A DNA stretch of 64,000 nt from Fasciola hepatica. Lineage: Eukaryota; Platyhelminthes; Trematoda; Plagiorchiida; Fasciolidae. Every line of letters begins with the position of its first letter. The stretch's first letter is position 1. Of the stretch, positions 25,201-40,646 are shown piece after piece. The notes under the pieces were generated by a model. That model was not told where the DNA came from and made no database searches. It saw only the letters and a program-made list of their open reading frames with translations. The position numbers and the translations under genes are program-made. The DNA lies in NCBI GenBank assembly GCA_948099385.1, contig CANUEZ040000047.1, positions 29,592,501-29,656,500 of the forward strand, read 5' to 3'.

Positions 25201-28200
25201 CCATGCTTTTCAATGGTCAGTTGAGCGTTCAAGCTGCATCATGAATCATATTATATACAAATCTAATCTGCTACTACTCAATTGCAAATAGTAAGCAAGC
25301 TGTGTAGGTTGTTCATAAGGGAATTTGTTCGTTGTACTTAGGCCCGTACAGAGAAGTGATCGATCATAGGAGTCGATCGGTGTGTGGGAAGCTTGTTGTT
25401 ACCGTTCAAAATCCAGTGATGGAAGGGTGCTATATGATGTAGTGTAGATGTTGAACAAACCGTTGAGAGCCATCGCGGATAGCCTTGCGGTTAAGTTGTT
25501 CGATTCACAGTCGTTGAGCCTGTGTTCGAGTCGCCGTGGGGGCTCGGTGCATGTGCACTGCTCATCATTCCCAACAAGGATGAAACAGCTGTACAGTGCA
25601 TATCCATGCTTTTCAATGGTCAGTTGAGCGTTCAAGCTGCATCATGAATCATATTATATACAAATCTAATCTGCTACTACTCAATTGCAAATAGTAAGCA
25701 AGCTGTGTAGGTTTTTCATAACGGAATTTGTTCGTTGTACTTAGGCCCGTACAGAGAAGTGATCGATCATAGGAGTCGATCGGTGTGTGGGAAGCTTGTT
25801 GTTACCGTTCAAAATCCAGTGATGGAAGGGTGCTATATGATGTAGTGTAGATGTTGAACAAACCGTTGAGAGCCATCGCGGATAGCGTTGCGGTTAAGGT
25901 GTTCGATTCACAGTCGTTCAGCCTGTGTTCGAGTCGCCGTGGGGGCTCGGTGCATGTGCACTGCTCATCATTCCCAACAAGGATGAAACAGCTGTACAGT
26001 GCATATCCATGCTTTTCAATGGTCAGTTGAGCGTTCAAGCTGCATCATGAATCATATTATATACAAATCTAATCTGCTACTACTCAATTGCAAATAGTAA
26101 GCAAGCTGCGTAGGTTGTTCATAAGGGAATTTGTTCGTTTTATTTAGGCCCGTACAGAGAAGTGATCGATCATAGGAGTCGATCGGTGTGTGGGGGGCTT
26201 GTTGTTACCGTTCAAAATCCAGTGATGGAAGGGTGCTATATGATGTAGTGTAGATGTTGAACAAACCGTTGAGAGCGATCGCGGATAGCCTTGCGGTTAA
26301 GGTGTTCGATTCACAGTCGTTCAGCCTGTGTTCGAGTCGCCGTGGGGGCTCGGTGCATGTGCACTGCTCATCATTCCCAACAAGGATGAAACAGCTGTAC
26401 AGTGCATATCCATGCTTTTCAATGGTCAGTTGAGCGTTCAAGCTGCATCATGAATCATATTATATACAAATCTAATCTGCTACTACTCAATTGCAAATAG
26501 TAAGCAAGCTGTGTAGGTTGTTCATAAGGGAATTTGTTCGTTGTACTTAGGCCCGTACAGAGAAGTGATCGATCATAGGAGTCGATCGGTGTGTGGGAAG
26601 CTTGTTGTTACCGTTCAAAATCCAGTGATGGAAGGGTGCTATATGATGTAGTGTAGATGTTGAACAAACCGTTGAGAGCGATCGCGGATAGCCTTGCGGT
26701 TAAGGTGTTCGATTCACAGTCGTTCAGCCTGTGTTCGAGTCGCCGTGGGGGCTCGGTGCATGTGCACTGCTCATCATTCCCAACAAGGATGAAACAGCTG
26801 TACAGTGCATATCCATGCTTTTCAATGGTCAGTTGATCGTTCAAGCTGCATCATGAATCATATTATATACAAATCTAATCTGCTACTACTCAATTGCAAA
26901 TAGTAAGCAAGCAGCGTAGGTTGTTCATAAGGGAATTTGTTCGTTTTATTTAGGCCCGTACAGAGAAGTGATCGATCATAGGAGTCGATCGGTGTGTGGG
27001 AAGCTTGTTGTTACCGTTCAAAATCCAGTGATGGAAGGGTGCTATATGATGTAGTGTAGATGTTGAACAAACCGTTGAGAGCCATCGCGGATAGCCTTGC
27101 GGTTAAGGTGTTCGATTCACAGTCGTTCAGCCTGTGTTCGAGTCGCCGTGGGGGCTCGGTGCATGTGCACTGCTCATCATTCCCAACAAGGATGAAACAG
27201 CTGTACAGTGCATATCCATGCTTTTCAATGGTCAGTTGAGCGTTCAAGCTGCATCATGAATCATATTATATACAAATCTAATATGCTACTACTCAATTGC
27301 AAATAGTAAGCAAGCTGTGTAGGTTGTTCATAAGGGAATTTGTTCGTCGTATTTAGGCCCGTACAGAGAAGTGATCGATCATAGGAGTCGATCGGTGTGT
27401 GGGAAGCTTGTTGTTACCGTTCAAAATCCAGTGATGGAAGGGTGCTATATGATGTAGTGTAGATGTTGAACAAACCGTTGAGAGCCATCGCGGATAGCCT
27501 TGCGGTTAAGGTGTTCGATTCACAGTCGTTGAGCCTGTGTTCGAGTGGCCGTGGGGGCTCGGTGCATGTGCACTGCTCATCATTCCCAACAAGGATGAAA
27601 CAGCTGTACAGTGCATATCCATGCTTTTCAATGGTCAGTTGAGCGTTCAAGCTGCATCATGAATCATATTATATACAAATCTAATCTGCTACTACTCAAT
27701 TGCAAATAGTAAGCAAGCTGTGTAGGTTGTTCATAAGGGAAATTGTTCGTTGTACTTAGGCCCGTACAGAGAAGTGATCGATCATAGGAGTCGATCGGTG
27801 TGTGGGAAGCTTGTTGTTACCGTTCAAAATCCAGTGATGGAAGGGTGCTATATGATGTAGTGTAGATGTTGAACAAACCGTTGAGAGCCATCGCGGATAG
27901 CCTTGCGGTTAAGGTGTTCGATTCACAGTCGTTCAGCCTGTGTTCGAGTCGCCGTGGGGGCTCGGTGCATGTGCACTGCTCATCATTCCCAACAAGGATG
28001 AAACAGCTGTACAGTGCATATCCATGCTTTTCAATGGTCAGTTGATCGTTCAAGCTGCATCATGAATCATATTATATACAAATCTAATCTGCTACTACTC
28101 AATTGCAAATAGTAAGCAAGCTGCGTAGGTTGTTCATAAGGGAATTTGTTCGTTTTATTTAGGCCCGTACAGAGAAGTGATCGATCATAGGAGTCGATTG

Positions 28201-31200
28201 GTGTGTGGGAAGCTTGTTGTTACCGTTCAAAATCCAGTGATGGAAGGGTGCTATATGATGTAGTGTAGATGTTGAACAAACCGTTGAGAGCCATCGCCGA
28301 TAGCCTTGCGGTTAAGGTGTTCGATTCACAGTCGTTGAGCCTGTGTTCGAGTCGCCGTGGGGGCTCGGTGCATGTGCACTGCTCATCATTCCCAACAAGG
28401 ATGAAACAGCTGTACAGTGCATATCCATGCTTTTCAATGGTCAGTTGAGCGTTCAAGCTGCATCATGAATCATATTATATACAAATCTAATCTGCTACTA
28501 CTCAATTGCAAATAGTAAGCAAGCTGCGTAGGTTGTTCATAACGGAATTTGTTCGTTTTATTTAGGCCCGTACAGAGAAGTGATCGATCATAGGAGTCGA
28601 TCGGTGTGTGGGAAGCTTGTTGTTACCGTTCAAAATCCAGTGATGGAAGGGTGCTATATGATGTAGTGTAGATGTTGAACAAACCGTTGAGAGCCATCGC
28701 GGATAGCGTTGCGGTTAAGGTGTTCGATTCACAGTCGTTCAGCCTGTGTTCGAGTCGCCGTGGGGGCTCGGTGCATGTGCACTGCTCATCATTCCCAACA
28801 AGGATGAAACAGCTGTACATTGCATATCCATGCTTTTCAATGGTCAGTTGAGCGTTCAAGCTGCATCATGAATCATATTATATACAAATCTAATCTGCTA
28901 CTACTCAATTGCAAATAGTAAGCAAGCTGTGTAGGTTGTTCATAACGGAATTTGTTCGTTGTACTTAGTCCCGTACATAGAAGTGATCGATCATGAGAGT
29001 CGATCGGTGTGTGGGAAGCTTGTTGTTACCGTTCAAAATCCAGTGATGGAAAGGTGCTATATGATGTAGTGTAGATGTTGAAAAAACCGTTGAGAGCCAT
29101 CGCGGATAGCCTTGCGGTTAAGTTGTTCGATTCACAGTCGTTCAGCCTGTGTTCGAGTCGCCGTGGGGGCTCGGTGCATGTGCACTGCTCATCATTCCCA
29201 ACAAGGATGAAACAGCTGTACAGTGCATATCCATGCTTTTCAATGGTCAGTTGAGCGTTCAAGCTGCATCATGAATCATATTATATACAAATCTAATCTG
29301 CTACTACTCAATTGCAAATAGTAAGCAAGCTGTGTAGGTTGTTCATAACGGAATTTGTTCGTTGTACTTAGGCCCGTACAGAGAAGTGATCGATCATAGG
29401 AGTCGATTGGTGTGTGGGAAGCTTGTTGTTACCGTTCAAAATCCAGTGATGGAAGGGTGCTATATGATGTAGTGTAGATGTTGAACAAACCGTTGAGAGC
29501 GATCGCGGATAGCCTTGCGGTTAAGGTGTTCGATTCACAGTCGTTCAGCCTGTGTTCGAGTCGCCGTGGGGGCTCGGTGCATGTGCACTGCTCATCATTC
29601 CCAACAAGGATGAAACAGCTGTACAGTGCATATCCATGCTTTTCAATGGTCAGTTGATCGTTCAAGCTGCATCATGAATCATATTATATACAAATCTAAT
29701 CTGCTACTACTCAATTGCAAATAGTAAGCAAGCTGTGTAGGTTGTTCATAAGGGAATTTGTTCGTCGTATTTAGGCCCGTACAGAGAAGTGATCGATCAT
29801 AGGAGTCGATCGGTGTGTGGGAAGCTTGTTGTTACCGTTCAAAATCCAGTGATGGAAGGGTGCTATATGATGTAGTGTAGATGTTGAACAAACCGTTGAG
29901 AGCCATCGCCGATAGCCTTGCGGTTAAGGTGTTCGATTCACAGTCGTTGAGCCTGTGTTCGAGTCGCCGTGGAGGCTCGGTGCATGTGCACTGCTCATCA
30001 TTCCCAACAAGGATGAAACAGCTGTACAGTGCATATCCATGCTTTTCAATGGTCAGTTGAGCGTTCAAGCTGCATCATGAATCATATTATATACAAATCT
30101 AATCTGCTACTACTCAATTGCAAATAGTAAGCAAGCTGTGTAGGTTGTTCATAACGGAATTTGTTCGTCGTACTTAGGCCCGTACAGAGAAGTGATCGAT
30201 CATAGGAGTCGATCGGTGTGTGGGAAGCTTGTTGTTACCGTTCAAAATCCAGTGATGGAAGGGTGCTATATGATGTAGTGTAGATGTTGAACAAACCGTT
30301 GAAAGCCATCGCGGATAGCCTTGCGGTTAAGGTGTTCGATTCACAGTCGTTGAGCCTGTGTTCGAGTCGCCGTGGGGGCTCGGTGCATGTGCACTGCTCA
30401 TCATTCCCAACAAGGATGAAACAGCTGTACAGTGCATATCCATGCTTTTCAATGGTCAGTTGATCGTTCAAGCTGCATCATGAATCATATTATATACAAA
30501 TCTAATCTGCTACTACTCAATTGCAAATAGTAAGCAAGCTGCGTAGGTTGTTCATAAGGGAATTTGTTCGTTTTATTTAGGCCCGTACAGAGAAGTGATC
30601 GATCATAGGAGTCGATCGGTGTGTGGGAGGCTTGTTGTTACCGTTCAAAATCCAGTGATGGAAGGGTGCTATATGATGTAGTGTAGATGTTGAACAAACC
30701 GTTGAGAGCCATCGCGGATAGCCTTGCGGTTAAGGTGTTCGATTCACAGTCGTTCAGCCTGTGTTCGAGTCGCCGTGGGGGCTCGGTGCATGTGCACTGC
30801 TCATCATTCCCAACAAGGATGAAACAGCTGTACATTGCATATCCATGCTTTTCAATGGTCAGTTGAGCGTTCAAGCTGCATCATGAATCATATTATATAC
30901 AAATCTAATCTGCTACTACTCAATTGCAAATAGTAAGCAAGCTGTGTAGGTTGTTCATAACGGAATTTGTTCGTTGTACTTAGTCCCGTACATAGAAGTG
31001 ATCGATCATGAGAGTCGATCGGTGTGTGGGAAGCTTGTTGTTACCGTTCAAAATCCAGTGATGGAAGGGTGCTATATGATGTAGTGTAGATGTTGAAAAA
31101 ACCGTTGAGAGCCATCGCGGATAGCCTTGCGGTTAAGGTGTTCGATTCACAGTCGTTGAGCCTGTGTTCGAGTCGCCGTGGGGGCTCGGTGCATGTGCAC

Positions 31201-31582
31201 TGCTCATCATTCCCAACAAGGATGAAACAGCTGTACAGTGCATATCCATGCTTTTCAATGGTCAGTTGAGCGTTCAAGCTGCATCATGAATCATATTATA
31301 TACAAATCTAATCTGCTACTACTCAATTGCAAATAGTAAGCAAGCTGTGTAGGTTGTTCATAACGGAATTTGTTCGTTGTACTTAGGCCCGTACAGAGAA
31401 GTGATCGATCATAGGAGTCAATTGGTGTGTGGGAAGCTTGTTGTTACCGTTCAAAATCCAGTGATGGAAGGGTGCTATATGATGTAGTGTAGATGTTGAA
31501 CAAACCGTTGAGAGCCATCGCGGATAGCCTTGCGGTTAAGGTGTTCGATTCACAGTCGTTCAGCCTGTGTTCGAGTCGCCGT

Positions 31583-34500
31583 GGGGGCTCGGTGCATGTG
31601 CACTGCTCATCATTCCCAACAAGGATGAAACAGCTGTACAGTGCATATCCATGCTTTTCAATGGTCAGTTGAGCGTTCAAGCTGCATCATGAATCATATT
31701 ATATACAAATCTAATCTGCTACTACTCAATTGCAAATAGTAAGCAAGCTGTGTAGGTTGTTCATAACGGAATTTGTTCGTCGTATTTAGGCCCGTACAGA
31801 GAAGTGATCGATCATAGGAGTCGATCGGTGTGTGGGAAGCTTGTTGTTACCGTTCAAAATCCAGTGATGGAAGGGTGCTATATGATGTAGTGTAGATGTT
31901 GAACAAACCGTTGAGAGCCATCGCGGATAGCCTTGCGGTTAAGGTGTTCGATTCACAGTCGTTGAGCCTGTGTTCGAGTGGCCGTGGGGGCTCGGTGCAT
32001 GTGCACTGCTCATCATTCCCAACAAGGATGAAACAGCTGTACAGTGCATATCCATGCTTTTCAATGGTCAGTTGAGCGTTCAAGCTGCATCATGAATCAT
32101 ATTATATACAAATCTAATCTGCTACTACTCAATTGCAAATAGTAAGCAAGCTGTGTAGGTTGTTCATAAGGGAATTTGTTCGTTGTACTTAGGCCCGTAC
32201 AGAGAAGTGATAGATCATAGGAGTCGATCGGTGTGTGGGAAGCTTGTTGTTACCGTTCAAAATCCAGTGATGGAAGGGTGCTATATGATGTAGTGTAGAT
32301 GTTGAACAAACCGTTGAGAGCCATCGCGGATAGCCTTGCGGTTAAGGTGTTCGATTCACAGTCGTTCAGCCTGTGTTCGAGTCGCCGTGGGGGCTCGGTG
32401 CATGTGCACTGCTCATCATTCCCAACAAGGATGAAACAGCTGTACAGTGCATATCCATGCTTTTCAATGGTCAGTTGAGCGTTCAAGCTGCATCATGAAT
32501 CATATTATATACAAATCTAATCTGCTACTACTCAATTGCAAATAGTAAGCAAGCTGTGTAGGTTGTTCATAAGGGAATTTGTTCGTCGTATTTAGGCCCG
32601 TACAGAGAAGTGATCGATCATAGGAGTCGATCGGTGTGTGGGAAGCTTGTTGTTACCGTTCAAAATCCAGTGATGGAAGGGTGCTATATGATGTAGTGTA
32701 GATGTTGAACAAACCGTTGAGAGCCATCGCCGATAGCCTTGCGGTTAAGGTGTTCGATTCACAGTCGTTGAGCCTGTGTTCGAGTCGCCGTGGAGGCTCG
32801 GTGCATGTGCACTGCTCATCATTCCCAACAAGGATGAAACAGCTGTACAGTGCATATCCATGCTTTTCAATGGTCAGTTGAGCGTTCAAGCTGCATCATG
32901 AATCATATTATATACAAATCTAATCTGCTACTACTCAATTGCAAATAGTAAGCAAGCTGCGTAGGTTGTTCATAAGGGAATTTGTTCGTTTTATTTAGGC
33001 CCGTACAGAGAAGTGATCGATCATAGGAGTCGATCGGTGTGTGGGAAGCTTGTTGTTACCGTTCAAAATCCAGTGATGGAAGGGTGCTATATGATGTAGT
33101 GTAGATGTTGAACAAACCGTTGAGAGCCATCGCGGATAGCCTTGCGGTTAAGGTGTTCGATTCACAGTCGTTGAGCCTGTGTTCGAGTCGCCGTGGGGGC
33201 TCGGTGCATGTGCACTGCTCATCATTCCCAACAAGGATGAAACAGCTGTACAGTGCATATCCATGCTTTTCAATGGTCAGTTGATCGTTCAAGCTGCATC
33301 ATGAATCATATTATATACAAATCTAATCTGCTACTACTCAATTGCAAATAGTAAGCAAGCTGTGTAGGTTGTTCATAACGGAATTTGTTCGTTGTACTTA
33401 GGCCCGTACAGAGAAGTGATGGATCATAGGAGTCGATTTGTGTGTGGGAAGCTTGTTGTTACCGTTCAAAATCCAGTGATGGAAGGGTGCTATATGATGT
33501 AGTGTAGATGTTGAACAAACCGTTGAGAGCGATCGCGGATAGCGTTGCGGTTAAGGTGTTCGATTCACTGTCGTTGAGCCTGTGTTCGAGTCGCCGTGGA
33601 GGCTCGGTGCATGTGCACTGCTCATCATTCCCAACAAGGATGAAACAGCTGTACAGTGCATATCCATGCTTTTCAATGGTCAGTTGAGCGTTCAAGCTGC
33701 ATCATGAATCATATTATATACAAATCTAATCTGCTACTACTCAATTGCAAATAGTAAGCAAGCTGTGTAGGTTGTTCATAACGGAATTTGTTCGTTGTAC
33801 TTAGGCCCGTACAGAGAAGTGATCGATCATAGGAGTCGATCGGTGTGTGGGAAGCTTGTTGTTACCGTTCAAAATCCAGTGATGGAAGGGTGCTATATGA
33901 TGTAGTGTAGATGTTGAACAAACCGTTGAAAGCCATCGCGGATAGCCTTGCGGTTAAGGTGTTCGATTCACAGTCGTTGAGCCTGTGTTCGAGTCGCCGT
34001 GGGGGCTCGGTGCATGTGCACTGCTCATCATTCCCAACAAGGATGAAACAGCTGTACAGTGCATATCCATGCTTTTCAATGGTCAGTTGATCGTTCAAGC
34101 TGCATCATGAATCATATTATATACAAATCTAATCTGCTACTACTCAATTGCAAATAGTAAGCAAGCTGCGTAGGTTGTTCATAAGGGAATTTGTTCGTTT
34201 TATTTAGGCCCGTACAGAGAAGTGATCGATCATAGGAGTCGATCGGTGTGTGGGAGGCTCGTTGTTACCGTTCAAAATCCAGTGATGGAAGGGTGCTATA
34301 TGATGTAGTGTAGATGTTGAACAAACCGTTGAGAGCCATCGCGGATAGCGTTGCGGTTAAGGTGTTCGATTCACAGTCGTTCAGCCTGTGTTCGAGTCGC
34401 CGTGGGGGCTCGGTGCATGTGCACTGCTCATCATTCCCAACAAGGATGAAACAGCTGTACAGTGCATATCCATGCTTTTCAATGGTCAGTTGAGCGTTCA

Positions 34501-37500
34501 AGCTGCATCATGAATCATATTATATACAAATCTAATCTGCTACTACTCAATTGCAAATAGTAAGCAAGCTGTGTAGGTTGTTCATAACGGAATTTGTTCG
34601 TTGTACTTAGTCCCGTACATAGAAGTGATCGATCATGAGAGTCGATCGGTGTGTGGGAAGCTTGTTGTTACCGTTCAAAATCCAGTGATGGAAGGGTGCT
34701 ATATGATGTAGTGTAGATGTTGAACAAACCGTTGAGAGCCATTGCGGATAGCGTTGCGGTTAAGGTGTTCGATTCACAGTCGTTGAGCCTGTGTTCGAGT
34801 CGCCGTGGGGGCTCGGTGCATGTGCACTGCTCATCATTCCCAACAAGGATGAAACAGCTGTACAGTGCATATCCATGCTTTTCAATGGTCAGTTGAGCGT
34901 TCAAGCTGCATCATGAATCATATTATATACAAATCTAATCTGCTACTACTCAATTGCAAATAGTAAGCAAGCTGTGTAGGTTGTTCATAACGGAATGTGT
35001 TCGTCGTACTTAGGCCCGTACAGAGAAGTGATCGATCATAGGAGTCGATCGGTGTGTGGGAAGCTTGTTGTTACCGTTCAAAATTCAGTGATGGCAGGGT
35101 GCTATATGATGTAGTGTAGATGTTGAACAAACCGTTGAGAGCCATCGCGGATAGCCTTGCGGTTAAGGTGTTCGATTCACAGTCGTTGAGCCTGTGTTCG
35201 AGTCGCCGCGGGGGCTCGGTGCATGTGCACTGCTCATCATTCCCAACAAGGATGAAACAGCTGTACAGTGCATATCCATGCTTTTCAATGGTCAGTTGAG
35301 CGTTCAAGCTGCATCATGAATCATATTATATACAAATCTAATCTGCTACTACTCAATTGCAAATAGTAAGCAAGCTGCGTAGGTTGTTCATAAGGGAATT
35401 TGTTCGTTTTATTTAGGCCCGTACAGAGAAGTGATCGATCATAGGAGTCGATCGGTGTGTGGGAGGCTTGTTGTTACCGTTCAAAATCCAGTGATGGAAG
35501 GGTGCTATATGATGTAGTGTAGATGTTGAACAAACCGTTGAGAGCCATCGCGGATAGCCTTGCGGTTAAGGTGTTCGATTCACAGTCGTTCAGCCTGTGT
35601 TCGAGTCGCCGTGGGGGCTCGGTGCATGTGCACTGCTCATCATTCCCAACAAGGATGAAACAGCTGTACAGTGCATATCCATGCTTTTCAATGGTCAGTT
35701 GAGCGTTCAAGCTGCATCATGAATCATATTATATACAAATCTAATCTGCTACTACTCAATTGCAAATAGTAAGCAAGCTGTGTAGGTTGTTCATAACGGA
35801 ATTTGTTCGTTGTACTTAGTCCCGTACATAGAAGTGATCGATCATGAGAGTCGATCGGTGTGTGGGAAGCTTGTTGTTACCGTTCAAAATCCAGTGATGG
35901 AAGGGTGCTATATGATGTAGTGTAGATGTTGAAAAAACCGTTGAGAGCCATCGCGGATAGCCTTGCGGTTAAGGTGTTCGATTCACAGTCGTTGAGCCTG
36001 TGTTCGAGTCGCCGCGGGGGCTCGGTGCATGTGCACTGCTCATCATTCCCAACAAGGATGAAACAGCTGTACAGTGCATATCCATGCTTTTCAATGGTCA
36101 GTTGAGCGTTCAAGCTGCATCATGAATCATATTATATACAAATCTAATCTGCTACTACTCAATTGCAAATAGTAAGCAAGCTGTGTAGGTTGTTCATAAC
36201 GGAATTTGTTCGTCGTATTTAGGCCCGTACAGAGAAGTGATCGATCATAGGAGTCGATCGGTGTGTGGGAAGCTTGTTGTTACCGTTCAAAATCCAGTGA
36301 TGGAAGGGTGCTATATGATGTAGTGTAGATGTTGAACAAACCGTTGAGAGCCATCGCGGATAGCCTTGCGGTTAAGGTGTTCGATTCACAGTCGTTGAGC
36401 CTGTGTTCGAGTGGCCGTGGGGGCTCGGTGCATGTGCACTGCTCATCATTCCCAACAAGGATGAAACAGCTGTACAGTGCATATCCATGCTTTTCAATGG
36501 TCAGTTGAGCGTTCAAGCTGCATCATGAATCATATTATATACAAATCTAATCTGCTACTACTCAATTGCAAATAGTAAGCAAGCTGTGTAGGTTGTTCAT
36601 AAGGGAATTTGTTCGTTGTACTTAGGCCCGTACAGAGAAGTGATAGATCATAGGAGTCGATCGGTGTGTGGGAAGCTTGTTGTTACCGTTCAAAATCCAG
36701 TGATGGAAGGGTGCTATATGATGTAGTGTAGATGTTGAACAAACCGTTGAGAGCCATCGCGGATAGCCTTGCGGTTAAGGTGTTCGATTCACAGTCGTTC
36801 AGCCTGTGTTCGAGTCGCCGTGGGGGCTCGGTGCATGTGCACTGCTCATCATTCCCAACAAGGATGAAACAGCTGTACAGTGCATATCCATGCTTTTCAA
36901 TGGTCAGTTGAGCGTTCAAGCTGCATCATGAATCATATTATATACAAATCTAATCTGCTACTACTCAATTGCAAATAGTAAGCAAGCTGTGTAGGTTGTT
37001 CATAAGGGAATTTGTTCGTCGTATTTAGGCCCGTACAGAGAAGTGATCGATCATAGGAGTCGATCGGTGTGTGGGAAGCTTGTTGTTACCGTTCAAAATC
37101 CAGTGATGGAAGGGTGCTATATGATGTAGTGTAGATGTTGAACAAACCGTTGAGAGCCATCGCCGATAGCCTTGCGGTTAAGGTGTTCGATTCACAGTCG
37201 TTGAGCCTGTGTTCGAGTCGCCGTGGAGGCTCGGTGCATGTGCACTGCTCATCATTCCCAACAAGGATGAAACAGCTGTACAGTGCATATCCATGCTTTT
37301 CAATGGTCAGTTGAGCGTTCAAGCTGCATCATGAATCATATTATATACAAATCTAATCTGCTACTACTCAATTGCAAATAGTAAGCAAGCTGCGTAGGTT
37401 GTTCATAAGGGAATTTGTTCGTTTTATTTAGGCCCGTACAGAGAAGTGATCGATCATAGGAGTCGATCGGTGTGTGGGAAGCTTGTTGTTACCGTTCAAA

Positions 37501-40500
37501 ATCCAGTGATGGAAGGGTGCTATATGATGTAGTGTAGATGTTGAACAAACCGTTGAGAGCCATCGCGGATAGCCTTGCGGTTAAGGTGTTCGATTCACAG
37601 TCGTTGAGCCTGTGTTCGAGTCGCCGTGGGGGCTCGGTGCATGTGCACTGCTCATCATTCCCAACAAGGATGAAACAGCTGTACAGTGCATATCCATGCT
37701 TTTCAATGGTCAGTTGATCGTTCAAGCTGCATCATGAATCATATTATATACAAATCTAATCTGCTACTACTCAATTGCAAATAGTAAGCAAGCTGTGTAG
37801 GTTGTTCATAACGGAATTTGTTCGTTGTACTTAGGCCCGTACAGAGAAGTGATGGATCATAGGAGTCGATTTGTGTGTGGGAAGCTTGTTGTTACCGTTC
37901 AAAATCCAGTGATGGAAGGGTGCTATATGATGTAGTGTAGATGTTGAACAAACCGTTGAGAGCGATCGCGGATAGCGTTGCGGTTAAGGTGTTCGATTCA
38001 CTGTCGTTGAGCCTGTGTTCGAGTCGCCGTGGAGGCTCGGTGCATGTGCACTGCTCATCATTCCCAACAAGGATGAAACAGCTGTACAGTGCATATCCAT
38101 GCTTTTCAATGGTCAGTTGAGCGTTCAAGCTGCATCATGAATCATATTATATACAAATCTAATCTGCTACTACTCAATTGCAAATAGTAAGCAAGCTGTG
38201 TAGGTTGTTCATAACGGAATTTGTTCGTTGTACTTAGGCCCGTACAGAGAAGTGATCGATCATAGGAGTCGATCGGTGTGTGGGAAGCTTGTTGTTACCG
38301 TTCAAAATCCAGTGATGGAAGGGTGCTATATGATGTAGTGTAGATGTTGAACAAACCGTTGAAAGCCATCGCGGATAGCCTTGCGGTTAAGGTGTTCGAT
38401 TCACAGTCGTTGAGCCTGTGTTCGAGTCGCCGTGGGGGCTCGGTGCATGTGCACTGCTCATCATTCCCAACAAGGATGAAACAGCTGTACAGTGCATATC
38501 CATGCTTTTCAATGGTCAGTTGATCGTTCAAGCTGCATCATGAATCATATTATATACAAATCTAATCTGCTACTACTCAATTGCAAATAGTAAGCAAGCT
38601 GCGTAGGTTGTTCATAAGGGAATTTGTTCGTTTTATTTAGGCCCGTACAGAGAAGTGATCGATCATAGGAGTCGATCGGTGTGTGGGAGGCTCGTTGTTA
38701 CCGTTCAAAATCCAGTGATGGAAGGGTGCTATATGATGTAGTGTAGATGTTGAACAAACCGTTGAGAGCCATCGCGGATAGCGTTGCGGTTAAGGTGTTC
38801 GATTCACAGTCGTTCAGCCTGTGTTCGAGTCGCCGTGGGGGCTCGGTGCATGTGCACTGCTCATCATTCCCAACAAGGATGAAACAGCTGTACAGTGCAT
38901 ATCCATGCTTTTCAATGGTCAGTTGAGCGTTCAAGCTGCATCATGAATCATATTATATACAAATCTAATCTGCTACTACTCAATTGCAAATAGTAAGCAA
39001 GCTGTGTAGGTTGTTCATAACGGAATTTGTTCGTTGTACTTAGTCCCGTACATAGAAGTGATCGATCATGAGAGTCGATCGGTGTGTGGGAAGCTTGTTG
39101 TTACCGTTCAAAATCCAGTGATGGAAGGGTGCTATATGATGTAGTGTAGATGTTGAACAAACCGTTGAGAGCCATTGCGGATAGCGTTGCGGTTAAGGTG
39201 TTCGATTCACAGTCGTTGAGCCTGTGTTCGAGTCGCCGTGGGGGCTCGGTGCATGTGCACTGCTCATCATTCCCAACAAGGATGAAACAGCTGTACAGTG
39301 CATATCCATGCTTTTCAATGGTCAGTTGAGCGTTCAAGCTGCATCATGAATCATATTATATACAAATCTAATCTGCTACTACTCAATTGCAAATAGTAAG
39401 CAAGCTGTGTAGGTTGTTCATAACGGAATGTGTTCGTCGTACTTAGGCCCGTACAGAGAAGTGATCGATCATAGGAGTCGATCGGTGTGTGGGAAGCTTG
39501 TTGTTACCGTTCAAAATTCAGTGATGGCAGGGTGCTATATGATGTAGTGTAGATGTTGAACAAACCGTTGAGAGCCATCGCGGATAGCCTTGCGGTTAAG
39601 GTGTTCGATTCACAGTCGTTGAGCCTGTGTTCGAGTCGCCGCGGGGGCTCGGTGCATGTGCACTGCTCATCATTCCCAACAAGGATGAAACAGCTGTACA
39701 GTGCATATCCATGCTTTTCAATGGTCAGTTGAGCGTTCAAGCTGCATCATGAATCATATTATATACAAATCTAATCTGCTACTACTCAATTGCAAATAGT
39801 AAGCAAGCTGCGTAGGTTGTTCATAAGGGAATTTGTTCGTTTTATTTAGGCCCGTACAGAGAAGTGATCGATCATAGGAGTCGATCGGTGTGTGGGAGGC
39901 TTGTTGTTACCGTTCAAAATCCAGTGATGGAAGGGTGCTATATGATGTAGTGTAGATGTTGAACAAACCGTTGAGAGCCATCGCGGATAGCCTTGCGGTT
40001 AAGGTGTTCGATTCACAGTCGTTCAGCCTGTGTTCGAGTCGCCGTGGGGGCTCGGTGCATGTGCACTGCTCATCATTCCCAACAAGGATGAAACAGCTGT
40101 ACAGTGCATATCCATGCTTTTCAATGGTCAGTTGAGCGTTCAAGCTGCATCATGAATCATATTATATACAAATCTAATCTGCTACTACTCAATTGCAAAT
40201 AGTAAGCAAGCTGTGTAGGTTGTTCATAACGGAATTTGTTCGTTGTACTTAGTCCCGTACATAGAAGTGATCGATCATGAGAGTCGATCGGTGTGTGGGA
40301 AGCTTGTTGTTACCGTTCAAAATCCAGTGATGGAAGGGTGCTATATGATGTAGTGTAGATGTTGAAAAAACCGTTGAGAGCCATCGCGGATAGCCTTGCG
40401 GTTAAGGTGTTCGATTCACAGTCGTTGAGCCTGTGTTCGAGTCGCCGCGGGGGCTCGGTGCATGTGCACTGCTCATCATTCCCAACAAGGATGAAACAGC

Positions 40501-40646
40501 TGTACAGTGCATATCCATGCTTTTCAATGGTCAGTTGAGCGTTCAAGCTGCATCATGAATCATATTATATACAAATCTAATCTGCTACTACTCAATTGCA
40601 AATAGTAAGCAAGCTGTGTAGGTTGTTCATAACGGAATTTGTTCGT
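31583..40646 (+). repeat. Tandem duplication of eleven satellite units (4,433-bp shift)
   Basis: Positions 31,583-36,213 and 36,016-40,646 match at all diagnostic sites examined. These include GATGGATC with GATTTGTG at about 33,419 and 37,852, GGGAGGCTCG at about 34,254 and 38,687, GCCATTGCGG at about 34,738 and 39,171, GAAAAAACCG at about 35,932 and 40,365, and two CCGCGGGG units in each copy. The first mismatches outside are T/C at 31,582 versus 36,015 and C/T at 36,214 versus 40,647. Units from 42,728 to 44,979 repeat part of the same series with extra differences, so a third, older copy is likely. This is the largest recent duplication in the array. Confidence 0.85.
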
